Shown: positions 31,347 to 40,551 of the stretch, one piece after another | Position numbering within the stretch: position 1 is the stretch's first letter | Layout: every line of letters begins with the position of its first letter | Assembly (NCBI RefSeq): GCF_034043515.1 | Contig: NZ_CP138214.1 | Coordinates: forward strand, 1,054,001 to 1,118,000 | Source of the DNA: Pseudomonas sp. MUP55 | Lineage (GTDB): Bacteria > Pseudomonadota > Gammaproteobacteria > Pseudomonadales > Pseudomonadaceae | Reading direction: 5' to 3' | DNA length: 64,000 nucleotides | Program-made: the position numbers and the translations under genes | The notes under the pieces: model-generated | The model's database searches: none | What the model saw: only the letters and a program-made list of their open reading frames with translations | Told to the model about the DNA's origin: nothing

Positions 31347-32666
31347 ATGACTACGTCCACTGCAATTGCCCGACTCAACGCTGCCGACCCGGATTTCGCC
31401 CATCATCTGGATCATCTGCTGAGCTGGGAAAGCGTGTCCGACGACTCGGTCAACCAGCGGGTGCTCGACATCATCAAAGCCGTGCGCGAGCGCGGCGACG
31501 CGGCACTGGTGGATTTCACCCGTCAGTTCGACGGCCTGGACGTGCAGTCCATGGCGGACCTGATTCTGCCCCGCGAACGTCTGGAGCTGGCCCTGACGCG
31601 CATCACTGCGCCCCAGCGTGAAGCCCTGGAAGTGGCGGCGGCGCGGGTGCGCAGCTATCACGAAAAACAGAAGCAGGATTCCTGGAGCTACACCGAGGCC
31701 GACGGCACCGTGCTGGGCCAGAAGGTCACGCCGCTGGACCGCGCCGGCCTCTACGTTCCGGGCGGCAAAGCCTCGTACCCGTCGTCGGTATTGATGAACG
31801 CGATTCCAGCCAAAGTGGCTGGCGTGACCGAAGTGGTCATGGTGGTGCCGACCCCTCGTGGCGAAATCAACGAGCTGGTGCTGGCTGCGGCCTGCATCGC
31901 CGGGGTCGACCGGGTATTCACCATCGGTGGCGCCCAAGCGGTTGCCGCGCTGGCCTATGGCACCGAAAGCGTGCCGAAGGTCGACAAAGTGGTGGGTCCG
32001 GGCAATATCTACGTCGCCACCGCCAAGCGTCACGTGTTTGGCCAGGTCGGCATCGACATGATCGCCGGCCCCTCGGAAATCCTCGTGGTGTGTGACGGCC
32101 AGACCGATCCGGACTGGATCGCCATGGACCTGTTTTCCCAGGCCGAGCACGACGAAGACGCCCAGGCGATCCTGGTCAGCCCCGATGCTGCGTTCCTCGA
32201 TCAGGTCGCCGCCAGCATCGATAAGCTGTTGCCGACCATGGAGCGCGCCGAGATCATCGAGAAATCGATCAATGGCCGTGGCGCGCTGATTCTGGTCAGC
32301 GACATGGAGCAAGCCATCGAAGTGGCCAACCGTATCGCGCCGGAGCACCTGGAGTTGTCTGTTGCCGACCCACAAGCCTGGCTGCCATCGATCCGTCATG
32401 CCGGTGCGATCTTCATGGGCCGTCACACCAGTGAAGCCCTGGGCGACTACTGCGCCGGCCCCAATCACGTGCTGCCGACCTCCGGCACCGCGCGTTTTTC
32501 ATCGCCGCTGGGGGTGTATGACTTCCAGAAGCGTTCGTCGATCATCTTCTGTTCGCCCCAGGGCGCGTCCGAACTGGGCAAGACCGCCTCGGTGCTGGCC
32601 CGCGGCGAGTCGCTGAGCGCCCACGCGCGCAGCGCTGAATACCGCATTCTTGAAGAGGGGAAATGA
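31347..32666 (+). CDS. hisD: Histidinol dehydrogenase
   Basis: HisD oxidises histidinol to histidine in two NAD+-dependent steps at a zinc site. The 439-residue protein shows [17 protein letters not shown] (near residue 215), the zinc-ligand segment [11 protein letters not shown] (near 265) and [10 protein letters not shown] (near 330) with catalytic Glu and His. It is separated from hisG by the palindromic element and from hisC by three bases. Confidence 0.98.
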   Translation: MTTSTAIARLNAADPDFAHHLDHLLSWESVSDDSVNQRVLDIIKAVRERGDAALVDFTRQFDGLDVQSMADLILPRERLELALTRITAPQREALEVAAARVRSYHEKQKQDSWSYTEADGTVLGQKVTPLDRAGLYVPGGKASYPSSVLMNAIPAKVAGVTEVVMVVPTPRGEINELVLAAACIAGVDRVFTIGGAQAVAALAYGTESVPKVDKVVGPGNIYVATAKRHVFGQVGIDMIAGPSEILVVCDGQTDPDWIAMDLFSQAEHDEDAQAILVSPDAAFLDQVAASIDKLLPTMERAEIIEKSINGRGALILVSDMEQAIEVANRIAPEHLELSVADPQAWLPSIRHAGAIFMGRHTSEALGDYCAGPNHVLPTSGTARFSSPLGVYDFQKRSSIIFCSPQGASELGKTASVLARGESLSAHARSAEYRILEEGK

Positions 32667-32669
32667 GGC

Positions 32670-33722
32670 ATGAGCAAATTCTGGAGCCCTTTCGTCAAGG
32701 ACCTCGTGCCTTACGTACCCGGTGAACAGCCGAAACTGACCAAACTGGTCAAGCTCAACACCAACGAAAACCCCTACGGCCCATCGCCTAAGGCGCTGGC
32801 GGCAATGCAGGCCGAATTGAACGACAACCTGCGTCTGTACCCGGACCCGAACAGCGACCTGCTCAAGCAGGCCGTGGCCAGCTATTACGGGATCGATGCG
32901 GGCAAGGTATTCCTCGGCAACGGTTCCGACGAAGTCCTGGCGCACATTTTTTACGGCTTGTTCCAGCATGACCTGCCGCTGCTGTTTCCGGACATCAGCT
33001 ACAGCTTCTATCCGGTGTACTGCGGCCTCTACGGCATCACCTTCGACGCCGTGCCGTTGGACGAGCGCTTCCAGATTCGCGTGGCTGACTATGCGCGGCC
33101 CAATGGCGGGATCATCTTCCCCAACCCGAACGCGCCGACTGGCTGCGTGCTGGCGCTGGACGCGGTGGAGCAGATCCTCAAGGCCAGCCCGGACTCGGTG
33201 GTGGTGGTCGATGAAGCCTATATCGACTTCGGTGGCGAAACCGCCATCAGCCTGGTGGATCGCTACCCGAACCTGCTGGTGACGCAGACCCTGTCCAAGT
33301 CGCGCTCACTGGCCGGGCTACGCGTCGGGTTGGCGGTAGGTCACCCGGACCTGATCGAAGCGCTGGAGCGAGTCAAGAACAGCTTCAACTCCTATCCGCT
33401 GGATCGGCTGGCGATTGTCGGTGCGGCGGCGGCGTTCGAGGACCGTGAGTATTTCGAGAAAACCTGCCAACGGGTGATCGACAGCCGCGACAAGCTCGTC
33501 GCGCAACTGGAAGGCAAAGGGTTTGAGGTGTTGCCGTCAGCGGCCAACTTCATCTTCGCGCGCCATCCACGGCACGACGCTGCTGGCCTCGCGGCCAAAC
33601 TGCGTGAGCAAGGGGTGATCGTGCGGCACTTCAAGCAAGAGCGGATTGCTCAGTTCCTGCGGATCAGCATCGGTACGCCGGAGCAGAACCAGGCGCTGAT
33701 CGATGGGCTTGGCGAGCTCTAA
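32670..33722 (+). CDS. hisC: Histidinol-phosphate aminotransferase
   Basis: HisC transaminates imidazole-acetol phosphate with glutamate, using PLP. The 350-residue fold-type I aminotransferase begins [18 protein letters not shown]. The PLP lysine lies in [16 protein letters not shown] (near residue 210), and aspartate in [10 protein letters not shown] binds the pyridinium. The start follows the hisD stop by three bases. A diverged copy of its last codons and 3' flank occurs 340 bp downstream. Confidence 0.97.
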   Translation: MSKFWSPFVKDLVPYVPGEQPKLTKLVKLNTNENPYGPSPKALAAMQAELNDNLRLYPDPNSDLLKQAVASYYGIDAGKVFLGNGSDEVLAHIFYGLFQHDLPLLFPDISYSFYPVYCGLYGITFDAVPLDERFQIRVADYARPNGGIIFPNPNAPTGCVLALDAVEQILKASPDSVVVVDEAYIDFGGETAISLVDRYPNLLVTQTLSKSRSLAGLRVGLAVGHPDLIEALERVKNSFNSYPLDRLAIVGAAAAFEDREYFEKTCQRVIDSRDKLVAQLEGKGFEVLPSAANFIFARHPRHDAAGLAAKLREQGVIVRHFKQERIAQFLRISIGTPEQNQALIDGLGEL

Positions 33723-33743
33723 GCCACACTGAAGATCAAAAAA

Positions 33744-33770
33744 ATGTGGGAGGGGGCAAGCCCCCACATT
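33744..33770. repeat. Single REP hairpin (GTGGGAGGGGGC family) after hisC
   Basis: A short palindrome, GTGGGAGGGGGC followed by AAGCCCCCACATT, lies 22 bp after the hisC stop. It is a half unit of the REP family that occurs as doublets elsewhere in the window and may also act as the hisC 3' hairpin. Confidence 0.8.
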
Positions 33771-33791
33771 GTTTTGCAGCGTTGCTTCGAT

Positions 33792-33928
33792 GATCGTTCC
33801 CACGCTCCCGCGTGGGAATGTAGCCCGTGACGCTCTGCGTCGCCTGTGCACAGTAATCGAAATTCGCCGCGGTTGGCGAGACGCGGAGCGTCTCAGGAGG
33901 CATTCCCACGCAGAGCGCGGGAACGATC
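33792..33928. repeat. GATCGTTCCCACGC-type inverted-repeat element, copy 1
   Basis: The element starts TGATCGTTCCCACGCTCCCG and ends in the near-reverse complement GAGCGCGGGAACGATCA. A GACGCTCTGCGTC-like motif and its partner lie inside. About 136 bp long, it is related to the two copies at 49113-49248 and 49306-49443. Confidence 0.85.
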
Positions 33929-33984
33929 AACATGACTTCTGAATTGAGTCCAATAAGACAGTTGCTCCCACATTGGGTTCTGCG

Positions 33985-34062
33985 GTGTTGGTTCGAGTAG
34001 CGTCTCCGGCCAGTACGCCGCAGCAGAACCTGGAGCTGATTGATGGGTTTGGCGAGCTTTAA
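33985..34062 (+). pseudogene. Diverged second copy of the hisC 3' end
   Basis: Bases 34013-34097 match the hisC end and flank at 33673-33757 with 79 of 85 identities at a constant offset of 340 bp. The six mismatches are all within the coding part; the 38 bases from the stop codon onward are identical. Read in the hisC frame it gives STPQQNLELIDGFGEL and a stop, against [16 protein letters not shown] in hisC. Weaker similarity may reach back to about 33985. There is no start codon or body, so it is a remnant. Confidence 0.85.
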
Positions 34063-34083
34063 GCCACACTGAAGATCAAAAAA

Positions 34084-34175
34084 ATGTGGGAGGGGGCTTG
34101 CCCCCGATGGCGGTGTCTCAGTCGATACATCAGTGACTGACACGGCGCTATCGGGGGCAAGCCCCCTCCCACATT
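34084..34175. repeat. REP doublet (GTGGGAGGGGGC family) before uraA 3' end
   Basis: TGTGGGAGGGGGCTTGCCCCCGAT and its mirror ATCGGGGGCAAGCCCCCTCC (shown in part) face each other about 40 bp apart. It lies between the hisC remnant and the uraA stop codon. The whole stretch 33723-34191 holds only repeats and the hisC remnant. Confidence 0.9.
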
Positions 34176-34191
34176 GGTTTTGCGTTGACCG

Positions 34192-35466
34192 TTAGATCAG
34201 CGGTTCATCGGGCTTTTTGTTCTTCCAGCCATCGTTGCCCGGCAGCAGCAGGTTCAAACCAATCGCTACCACCGCGCACAGGGCGATGCCCTTAAGGCCG
34301 AAATCATCCGGGCCGGTGCCGGTACCCACCAGCACGCCGCCAATTCCGAATACCAGGGTCACCGACACAATCACCAGATTGCGCGCTTCACCCAGGTCGA
34401 TCTTGTGGCGAATCAGCGTGTTCATCCCCACCGCTGCAATCGAGCCGAACAGCAGGCACAGGATCCCGCCCATCACCGGCACTGGAATGCTCTGCAGCAG
34501 TGCGCCGAACTTGCCGATAAACGCCAGGCTGATGGCAAACACCGCAGCCCAGGTCATGATTTTCGGGTTGTAGTTCTTGGTCAGCATCACCGCACCCGTC
34601 ACTTCGGCGTAGGTGGTGTTCGGGGGGCCGCCGAACAGGCCTGCGGCCGTGGTGGCAATCCCGTCACCCAGCAGCGTGCGGTGCAGGCCGGGTTTCTTCA
34701 GGTAGTCGCGCCCGGTCACGCTGCCGACCGCAATCACGCCGCCAATGTGTTCGATCGCAGGGGCCAGGGCCACCGGTACGATAAACAGGATCGCCTGCCA
34801 GTTGAACTCCGGCGCGGTGAAGTGGGGCAGGGCGAACCACGGTGCGGCGGCGATCTTGGCGGTGTCGACCACGCCAAAGTAGAACGACATGGCAAAACCC
34901 ACCAGCACGCCGGAGATAATCGGCACCAGGCGGAAGATGCCCTTGCCGAACACCGCGACGATCAAGGTGGTCAGCAGCGCGGGCATGGAGATCAGCATGG
35001 CTGTCTGGTAATGAATCAGCTCGCTGCCATCACCGGCTTTGCCCATCGCCATATTGGCGGCAATCGGCGCCATGGCCAGGCCGATGGAAATGATCACCGG
35101 GCCGATCACCACCGGCGGCAGCAGTCGGTCGATAAAACCGGTGCCTTTGACCTTCACGGCAAGGCCCAGGAAGGTATAGACGAAACCCGCTGCCATCACC
35201 CCGCCCATGGTCGCGGCCAGGCCGAACTGGCCCTTGGCGAGAATGATCGGGGTGATGAAGGCAAAGCTCGATGCCAGGAACACCGGCACCTGTCGCCCGG
35301 TCACCACCTGGAACAGCAACGTGCCCAGGCCAGCGGTGAACAGTGCGACGTTTGGATCAAGACCTGTGATCAGCGGCATCAACACCAACGCGCCAAATGC
35401 TACGAAGAGCATTTGTGCGCCAGACAGGATCTGGCGCCAAAGCGGGTCGTTGAATTCATCCTGCAT
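34192..35466 (-). CDS. uraA: Uracil:proton symporter UraA
   Basis: UraA is an NCS2-family uracil permease in the inner membrane. The 424-residue protein has about 14 hydrophobic helices and the family segments VTGRQVPVFLASSFAFITPI and LAPAIEHIGGVIAVG, the latter holding a substrate/proton Glu-His pair. It follows upp by two bases, forming a upp-uraA salvage operon, and ends in the repeat-rich junction beyond hisC. Confidence 0.95.
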   Translation of the reverse strand: MQDEFNDPLWRQILSGAQMLFVAFGALVLMPLITGLDPNVALFTAGLGTLLFQVVTGRQVPVFLASSFAFITPIILAKGQFGLAATMGGVMAAGFVYTFLGLAVKVKGTGFIDRLLPPVVIGPVIISIGLAMAPIAANMAMGKAGDGSELIHYQTAMLISMPALLTTLIVAVFGKGIFRLVPIISGVLVGFAMSFYFGVVDTAKIAAAPWFALPHFTAPEFNWQAILFIVPVALAPAIEHIGGVIAVGSVTGRDYLKKPGLHRTLLGDGIATTAAGLFGGPPNTTYAEVTGAVMLTKNYNPKIMTWAAVFAISLAFIGKFGALLQSIPVPVMGGILCLLFGSIAAVGMNTLIRHKIDLGEARNLVIVSVTLVFGIGGVLVGTGTGPDDFGLKGIALCAVVAIGLNLLLPGNDGWKNKKPDEPLI

Positions 35467-35468
35467 GC

Positions 35469-36107
35469 TCAGGCGTCCTTCTGCTTGGTGCCGAAGATCT
35501 TGTCACCGGCATCGCCCAGGCCTGGGATGATGTAGCCGTGTTCGTTCAGGCGCTCGTCGATCGAGGCGGTGTAGATCTGCACGTCAGGGTGCGCTTTCTC
35601 GACCGCTGCGATACCTTCGGGCGCGGCAACCAGCACCATGGCGCGGATGTCGCGGCAGCCGGCTTTTTTCAGCAGGTCGATGGTGGCGACCATGGAACTG
35701 CCGGTGGCCAGCATCGGGTCGATGATCATGGCCAGGCGCTCGTTGATTTCCGGGACGAGTTTTTCCAGGTAGGTGTGAGCCTGCAGGGTTTCCTCGTTGC
35801 GGGCCACGCCAACGGCGCTGACCTTGGCGCCCGGGATCAGGCTGAGTACGCCTTCAAGCATGCCGATGCCGGCACGCAGGATCGGTACCACGGTAATTTT
35901 CTTACCGGCGATTTTCTCGACTTGTACGGGACCGGCCCAACCGGGGATCTCGTAGGTTTCCAGGGGTAAATCCTTGGTGGCTTCGTAAGTGAGCAGCGCT
36001 CCGACTTCCTGAGCAAGCTCACGGAAATTCTTGGTGCTGATGTCGGCACGGCGCATAAGGCCGAGTTTGTGTCGGATCAGCGGGTGGCGGATCTCGCGAG
36101 TGGGCAT
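35469..36107 (-). CDS. upp: Uracil phosphoribosyltransferase
   Basis: Upp converts uracil and PRPP to UMP. The 212-residue protein begins [20 protein letters not shown] from ATG 36107; the open frame extends eight codons upstream without similarity. The PRPP-binding loop [16 protein letters not shown] lies near residue 133, and the uracil site [12 protein letters not shown] near the C-terminus. It is the promoter-proximal gene of upp-uraA and diverges from hpt across 163 bp. Confidence 0.97.
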   Translation of the reverse strand: MPTREIRHPLIRHKLGLMRRADISTKNFRELAQEVGALLTYEATKDLPLETYEIPGWAGPVQVEKIAGKKITVVPILRAGIGMLEGVLSLIPGAKVSAVGVARNEETLQAHTYLEKLVPEINERLAMIIDPMLATGSSMVATIDLLKKAGCRDIRAMVLVAAPEGIAAVEKAHPDVQIYTASIDERLNEHGYIIPGLGDAGDKIFGTKQKDA

Positions 36108-36270
36108 GGGAAAGGCTCCGGCGGCGGGCAAAAAAACCGGCCTAGATTAATCTATCCGAGAGTGTTGTCCTATAGACATCAAGTACGTTAGTCCATAAAG
36201 GCTTGATTGGAGCGCACGAGAAGCGTACCTTCGCCCGCTTTTCTTGCCACAGCACCCCTTGGAGAGCGCC

Positions 36271-36828
36271 ATGTCCGCTGATCTCGAGCATATCCGTCAA
36301 ATCATGCACGAGGCTGACTGCCTGTACACCGAAGCGCAAGTCGAAGCAGCGATCGCCAAGGTCGGCGAGCACATCACCCGCGAAATGGCCGACACCAATC
36401 CGGTGGTCTTCTGCGTGATGAACGGTGGCCTGATCTTCGCCGGCAAATTGCTCACCCACCTGCAGTTCCCGCTGGAAGCTTCCTACCTGCACGCTACCCG
36501 CTATCGCAACGAAACCAGTGGCGGCGACCTGTTCTGGAAGGCCAAGCCGGAAGTGTCGTTTATCGACCGTGACGTGCTGATCATCGATGACATCCTCGAC
36601 GAAGGGCACACCCTGGGCGCGATCATCGACTTCTGCAAACACGCCGGCGCGCGCAAAGTGCACACCGCCGTGCTGATCGACAAAGACCACGACCGCAAGG
36701 CTCGCCCCGAACTCAAAGCCGATTTCGTCGGTCTGCCGTGCGTCGATCGCTATATCTTCGGTTATGGCATGGACTACAAAGGCTACTGGCGTAATGCCAA
36801 TGGCATCTACGCCGTTAAAGGAATGTAA
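36271..36828 (+). CDS. hpt: Hypoxanthine-guanine phosphoribosyltransferase
   Basis: The 185-residue purine salvage enzyme carries the PRPP motif VLIIDDILDEGHTLGAI (near residue 105) and the flexible-loop region before it. A TTGGAGAG ribosome-binding site precedes ATG 36271. It is divergent from upp-uraA, putting purine and pyrimidine salvage together. The downstream cupin gene follows by three bases. Confidence 0.94.
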   Translation: MSADLEHIRQIMHEADCLYTEAQVEAAIAKVGEHITREMADTNPVVFCVMNGGLIFAGKLLTHLQFPLEASYLHATRYRNETSGGDLFWKAKPEVSFIDRDVLIIDDILDEGHTLGAIIDFCKHAGARKVHTAVLIDKDHDRKARPELKADFVGLPCVDRYIFGYGMDYKGYWRNANGIYAVKGM

Positions 36829-36831
36829 TCG

Positions 36832-37299
36832 ATGGCCCGCTTTCTTGATCAGACCTTATTTGCAGAATTGGCCGAGAAAGCGGGCGACAGCCCCCGTGGC
36901 CGCTACCATCACAACTTCCACCAGATGGAAGAGCCGTGTCATCGCCTCGCGGTGGCCCTGCAACCGAGTACCTATGTGCCGCCGCATCGCCACCTGAGCG
37001 CGGACAAGGCCGAAACCTTGCTGGTGCTCCAGGGACGATTGGGCTTGCTGATCTTCAGCGACACCGGTGAAGTCATCGCCAAGCGCGTCATGCAGGCGGG
37101 GGGCGAGTGTGCGGGCGTCGATCTGCCGCCGGGTGTGTTCCATGGCCTGGTGGTGCTTGAGCCAAACACGGTGATGTTCGAATGCAAGGCCGGGCCCTAT
37201 CGGCCGGTGGGCGAGGGTGAGCTGGCCGATTGGGCGCCGCGCGAAGGCGAGGCCGGTGTGGCCGACTACCAGCGCTGGATGCTCGCTCAGTTCGATTGA
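36832..37299 (+). CDS. WbuC family cupin protein
   Basis: The 155-residue protein begins MARFLDQTLFAELAEKAG and has a cupin barrel with metal-binding candidates in PPHRHLSADKAETLLVL (His and Glu) and DLPPGVFHGLVVL (His). This layout matches the WbuC cupin family, named from O-antigen loci; its reaction is not known to me. It sits three bases after hpt and is probably co-transcribed. Any link to purine salvage is unproven. Confidence 0.85.
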   Translation: MARFLDQTLFAELAEKAGDSPRGRYHHNFHQMEEPCHRLAVALQPSTYVPPHRHLSADKAETLLVLQGRLGLLIFSDTGEVIAKRVMQAGGECAGVDLPPGVFHGLVVLEPNTVMFECKAGPYRPVGEGELADWAPREGEAGVADYQRWMLAQFD

Positions 37300-37338
37300 G
37301 CTGCAGTGCTGCGCTAGCCTGAACGCAGAAGATCAAAG

Positions 37339-37428
37339 TGTGGGAGGGGGCTTGCTCCCGATGGCGACCGCTCAGTGAATGCATCTGTGACTGACGCCCC
37401 GCTATCGGGAGCAAGCCCCTCCCACATG
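37339..37428. repeat. REP doublet (GTGGGAGGGGGC family) after the cupin gene
   Basis: GTGTGGGAGGGGGCTTGCTC and its mirror GAGCAAGCCCCTCCCACATG face each other across about 45 bp. The doublet lies downstream of the cupin stop codon and before the next gene. Confidence 0.9.
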
Positions 37429-37508
37429 GACTCTTCAACGCTTTCGAAGCCTGTGCACCACAGGTAGACTTCAAACCCCGTATCAATGTCTGCAGGCTGG
37501 AGTCGGTA

Positions 37509-37796
37509 ATGCGTAAAGATAAAAAACAGGTGATCGGTGACGAGATCGGCGACGACCAGATCAAGTTGTTCCTGAACTTCGAGCCGGTGGATGCGACTTC
37601 TCCCTCCCTGCACAAACTGATCAAGGCCTATCGTGGCCTGCGTATCGACGACTTCGAGCGTTTCCTGGGATTCTTCAAGGAAGCCGGCCTGGACCTGGAT
37701 GGCAAGGATGAGCATGGCCAGACCTTCGTCGAGCTGATCAAGGACCAGCGCAACGCCGCCGAGTACATCGAGCTGATCGACAAAGCCCGCAGCTGA
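37509..37796 (+). CDS. PA4642-type conserved hypothetical protein
   Basis: The 95-residue protein, MRKDKKQVIGDEIGDDQIK onward, is small, charged and helical, with no transmembrane segment or signal peptide. I recognise it as the conserved pseudomonad family represented by PA4642; its function is unknown. A GGAGTC ribosome-binding site precedes ATG 37509. It converges on mqo, sharing the terminator at 37811-37846. Confidence 0.85.
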   Translation: MRKDKKQVIGDEIGDDQIKLFLNFEPVDATSPSLHKLIKAYRGLRIDDFERFLGFFKEAGLDLDGKDEHGQTFVELIKDQRNAAEYIELIDKARS

Positions 37797-37810
37797 TTAT
37801 TCGAGCCATA

Positions 37811-37846
37811 AAAAACGCCCCGGCCTCATAAGAGTCCGGGGCGTTT
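37811..37846. terminator. Bidirectional terminator between the PA4642-like gene and mqo
   Basis: AAACGCCCCGG (37813-37823) pairs with CCGGGGCGTTT (37836-37846). A-rich bases on the left and T on the right make it usable from both strands. It lies between converging genes. Confidence 0.88.
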
Positions 37847-37858
37847 CGCTTTTAACGG

Positions 37859-37957
37859 TAGGAGCGAGCTTGCTCGCGAAGAACCTGAGAGTTCCGCGTC
37901 AAACCAGATGCGCTGCGCCATCGTTATCGTTTTTCGCGAGCGAGCTTGCTCCTGCAG
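37859..37957. repeat. REP doublet (GCGAGCTTGCTCGC family) overlapping the mqo 3' end
   Basis: TAGGAGCGAGCTTGCTCGCG at 37859-37878 faces TTCGCGAGCGAGCTTGCTCC ending near 37952. The right-hand unit and the spacer are read through as the last codons of mqo. The stem loop of the right unit is flipped relative to the 30131-30230 copy. Confidence 0.88.
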
Positions 37958-39437
37958 GGTCCACCAGCTCCAGGCTGATGTTGTTCTGCGTATTGATCCT
38001 GCGATACAGCTCGGCATCCGTCTCCAGCACTTTCTCGCGTGCCGGGAAGATCTCGTGCAGCTTGGCCGCCCATTCGCCGGCAGCTTTCTCCGGGAAGCAG
38101 CGCTCGATCAGCTCCAGCATGATCGACACCGTCACCGAAGCGCCCGGCGAGGCGCCCAGCAACGCCGCCAGCGAACCGTCTTTTGCAGCCACAAGCTCAG
38201 TGCCAAACTGCAGTACACCGCCTTTCTTCGGGTCTTTCTTGATGATCTGCACCCGTTGGCCGGCCACTTCCAGGCGCCAGTCTTCGGCTTTCGCCTCAGG
38301 GTAGAAGCGGCGCAGGGATTCCAGGCGCTGCTCCATGGACTGGCGCACTTCGCTGACCAGGTACTTGGTCAGGTCCATGTTGTCGCGAGCCACGGCAAGC
38401 ATCGGGCCGATGTTGCCGGCGCGAATCGACATCGGCAGGTCCAGGAACGAGCCGTGCTTGAGGAACTTGGTGGTGAACCCGGCGTATGGCCCGAACAGCA
38501 GGGACTTCTTGCCATCGACTACGCGGGTGTCCAGGTGCGGCACCGACATCGGTGGCGAACCCACCGCAGCCTGGCTGTACACCTTGGCCTGATGCTGCTT
38601 GACCACTTCCGGGTTATCGCAACGCAGCCACTGGCCGCTGACCGGGAAACCGCCGAAGCCTTTGCTTTCTTCGATGCCCGAAGCCTGCAGCAACGGCAGT
38701 GCCGCACCGCCGGCGCCGAGGAAAACGAACCTGGCATCCACTTCGCGGCTGTTGCCGCTGTTGACGTCCTTGATGCTCACGGTCCAACCAGCGCCATTGC
38801 GCTTGAGGCCGGTAACGCGCTTGCAGTACTTGACCTGGGCGTGCGCCGAACTGGTCAGGTGGTTGAGCAGCTGGTTGGTCAGGGCGCCGAAGTTGACGTC
38901 AGTACCGTTCATCACACGGGTCGCGGCGATTTTTTCGTCCAGCGGGCGGCCCGGCATCATCAGCGGCATCCACTCGGCCATCTCGCTGCGGTCTTCGGTG
39001 TAGTGCATGTCCGAAAATGCATGGTGCTGGCTGAGGGTTTCAAAACGCTTCTTGAGGAAGGCAACGCCGTTGTCGCCCTGCACGAAACTCAGGTGCGGAA
39101 CCGGGCTGATAAAGGACTTGGACGAGCCAAAGGTGCCTTTTTTGGTCAGGTACGCCCAGAACTGCTTCGACACCTCGAACTGGGTGTTGATGTGCACCGC
39201 TTTCTTGATGTCGATGGAGCCATCGGCGGCCTGCGGCGTGTAGTTCAGCTCACACAGCCCGGCGTGGCCGGTACCTGCGTTGTTCCACGGGTTGGAACTC
39301 TCCGCGGCACCCGAATCCATCAGCTCAACGACTTCCAGCTTGAGGCCGGGGTCGAGCTCCTTGAGCAGTACGGCCAGGGTGGCACTCATGATGCCGGCCC
39401 CTACCAGAACTACGTCGACTGCTTCGTTATGCGCCAT
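37899..39437 (-). CDS. mqo: Malate:quinone oxidoreductase
   Basis: Mqo is a peripheral membrane FAD enzyme that oxidises malate to oxaloacetate and passes electrons to quinone; it is the main malate oxidase in pseudomonads. The 512-residue protein has the FAD-binding motif [17 protein letters not shown] (near residue 10) and [16 protein letters not shown] (near 190). The start has GGAG nine bases upstream. The last 17 or so residues ([18 protein letters not shown]) are encoded by REP sequence, which supplies the stop codon; this tail is unlikely to be conserved. Confidence 0.95.
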   Translation of the reverse strand: MAHNEAVDVVLVGAGIMSATLAVLLKELDPGLKLEVVELMDSGAAESSNPWNNAGTGHAGLCELNYTPQAADGSIDIKKAVHINTQFEVSKQFWAYLTKKGTFGSSKSFISPVPHLSFVQGDNGVAFLKKRFETLSQHHAFSDMHYTEDRSEMAEWMPLMMPGRPLDEKIAATRVMNGTDVNFGALTNQLLNHLTSSAHAQVKYCKRVTGLKRNGAGWTVSIKDVNSGNSREVDARFVFLGAGGAALPLLQASGIEESKGFGGFPVSGQWLRCDNPEVVKQHQAKVYSQAAVGSPPMSVPHLDTRVVDGKKSLLFGPYAGFTTKFLKHGSFLDLPMSIRAGNIGPMLAVARDNMDLTKYLVSEVRQSMEQRLESLRRFYPEAKAEDWRLEVAGQRVQIIKKDPKKGGVLQFGTELVAAKDGSLAALLGASPGASVTVSIMLELIERCFPEKAAGEWAAKLHEIFPAREKVLETDAELYRRINTQNNISLELVDPAGASSLAKNDNDGAAHLV

Positions 39438-40135
39438 TTAACGCGTCTCCAAAATCTGCAGCACCAAATTGACGGCATGGCTGCCAGGAGTGACGGGGCG
39501 GTTCACGTGTTGCCCCAGGTTACCCATGGCCAGGATCGCCATGTCCGTTTCGCAATTCCTTGCAACTTCAGCGCACGCTTCCTGCCCGGCGAGTCTGCCT
39601 ATGAACGCATTCATGGGCGCCTGTGGCAATTCGACTTATGGTCAACGCGTGCGATCCGTGCAATCAATCCGTAGCGGACAGGCTCAAGCTCCGGTTGTTG
39701 AGGAGTACTCGGTCCTGTGTTGGGCTGTTCCAGACGCTGATGGTGCTTGTAAACGCAAAACTATTCATTTGCTCGCCACACTCTTGTGAAGTTGTGAAAA
39801 CCCGTTTTTTCACGCTCTTTTGAAGACGTGAACCTCAAAAAAGGGCTGCCCAGCTTGGCACCTGGCCCGCGAAACGGGCAAAAAACTCAAGTGGCCGAGC
39901 GCAATGGCAGCTCTGGCAGATTCGATAAAGACGGGTGGTTTGCAAAGGAAACAGCAAGCACGCCAGCTTCACTCGATCTGTGTGGGCGGCTCTCTGTGGG
40001 CGATTGGGGGGTTAATGCCGAGGCAATAACGATGCTGCGGGGCCCGATCAGGAGACGTCCTTATAATCGGGGGGAGATTGTAGCGAAGAACGCCGGGGAA
40101 ATGGGCGTGTTTTATGACTTTTATTAGTGCGCTGG
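39438..40135. other. About 700-bp gene-poor region upstream of mqo
   Basis: I see no convincing gene here. A 63-codon minus-strand frame (39438-39629) ends immediately before the mqo ATG, and a 99-codon plus-strand frame (39828-40127) has unlikely composition. The region is less GC-rich than its neighbours, with T- and A-runs around 39795-39850 that could hold the mqo promoter. A TATAAT-like sequence occurs at about 40062. No repeats of the three families are present. Confidence 0.4.
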
Positions 40136-40369
40136 TCAGGAGGCCAACGCTTGTCGCGATTGTGCGCGTACAAACTGGGGGCTGACCCTGGCGCTGGCCG
40201 GTAGCGGGCGGTGCATCCAGCCCAGGTGTGTCTCCGCGACTTCCACCCAGCCTTCACCGACGGGCGGCGAGCTGCATTGCTTGAATGCCAGGCAGTGGCC
40301 GTGGGCATCGAGCAGGGCAAAGTGGCGATGACGGGGGTGTGACAGGAACAATGACTTGAGAAGGCGCAT
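40136..40369 (-). CDS. Small conserved hypothetical protein (77 aa)
   Basis: The protein begins MRLLKSLFLSHPRHRHFALLD and contains a GHCLAFKQCSSPPVGEGWVEV segment (read as adjoining blocks), resembling small uncharacterised proteins I associate with Pseudomonas genomes. There is no transmembrane helix or signal peptide. The ribosome-binding site is weak, so the start is uncertain. It diverges from the yajG-like lipoprotein gene. Function unknown. Confidence 0.6.
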   Translation of the reverse strand: MRLLKSLFLSHPRHRHFALLDAHGHCLAFKQCSSPPVGEGWVEVAETHLGWMHRPLPASARVSPQFVRAQSRQALAS

Positions 40370-40551
40370 GGCTGTGTACCGGTTGCGTTACATGCTTGAA
40401 GGTTCTCAGTCTGCCATGACATTGGAATGACGATTTTATGTGAAATTGTAATTTGCCCATGCCTTCAGCTGCGGTTCAGGATTGCTGGTGAGTGATGCGC
40501 GTGCACCGTTATACTGGCCGCCTGTCTGCGCCTAGTCCTGGAGAAATGAGT

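Noticed and set aside
33736..34190. Possible CRISPR array in the repeats after hisC
   Set aside because: Repeats are palindromic, of mixed families and irregular spacing, with no cas genes nearby.
37908..39674. A 588-codon plus-strand frame over mqo
   Set aside because: It is antisense to a gene with a clear FAD motif and begins inside REP sequence.
39861..39880. A sigma-54-like TTGGCAC sequence upstream of mqo
   Set aside because: The -12 element (TTGC) is missing at the right spacing, so it is not a credible RpoN promoter.
39828..40127. A 99-codon plus-strand frame in the gene-poor region
   Set aside because: No ribosome-binding site, no recognisable protein features and mixed composition.
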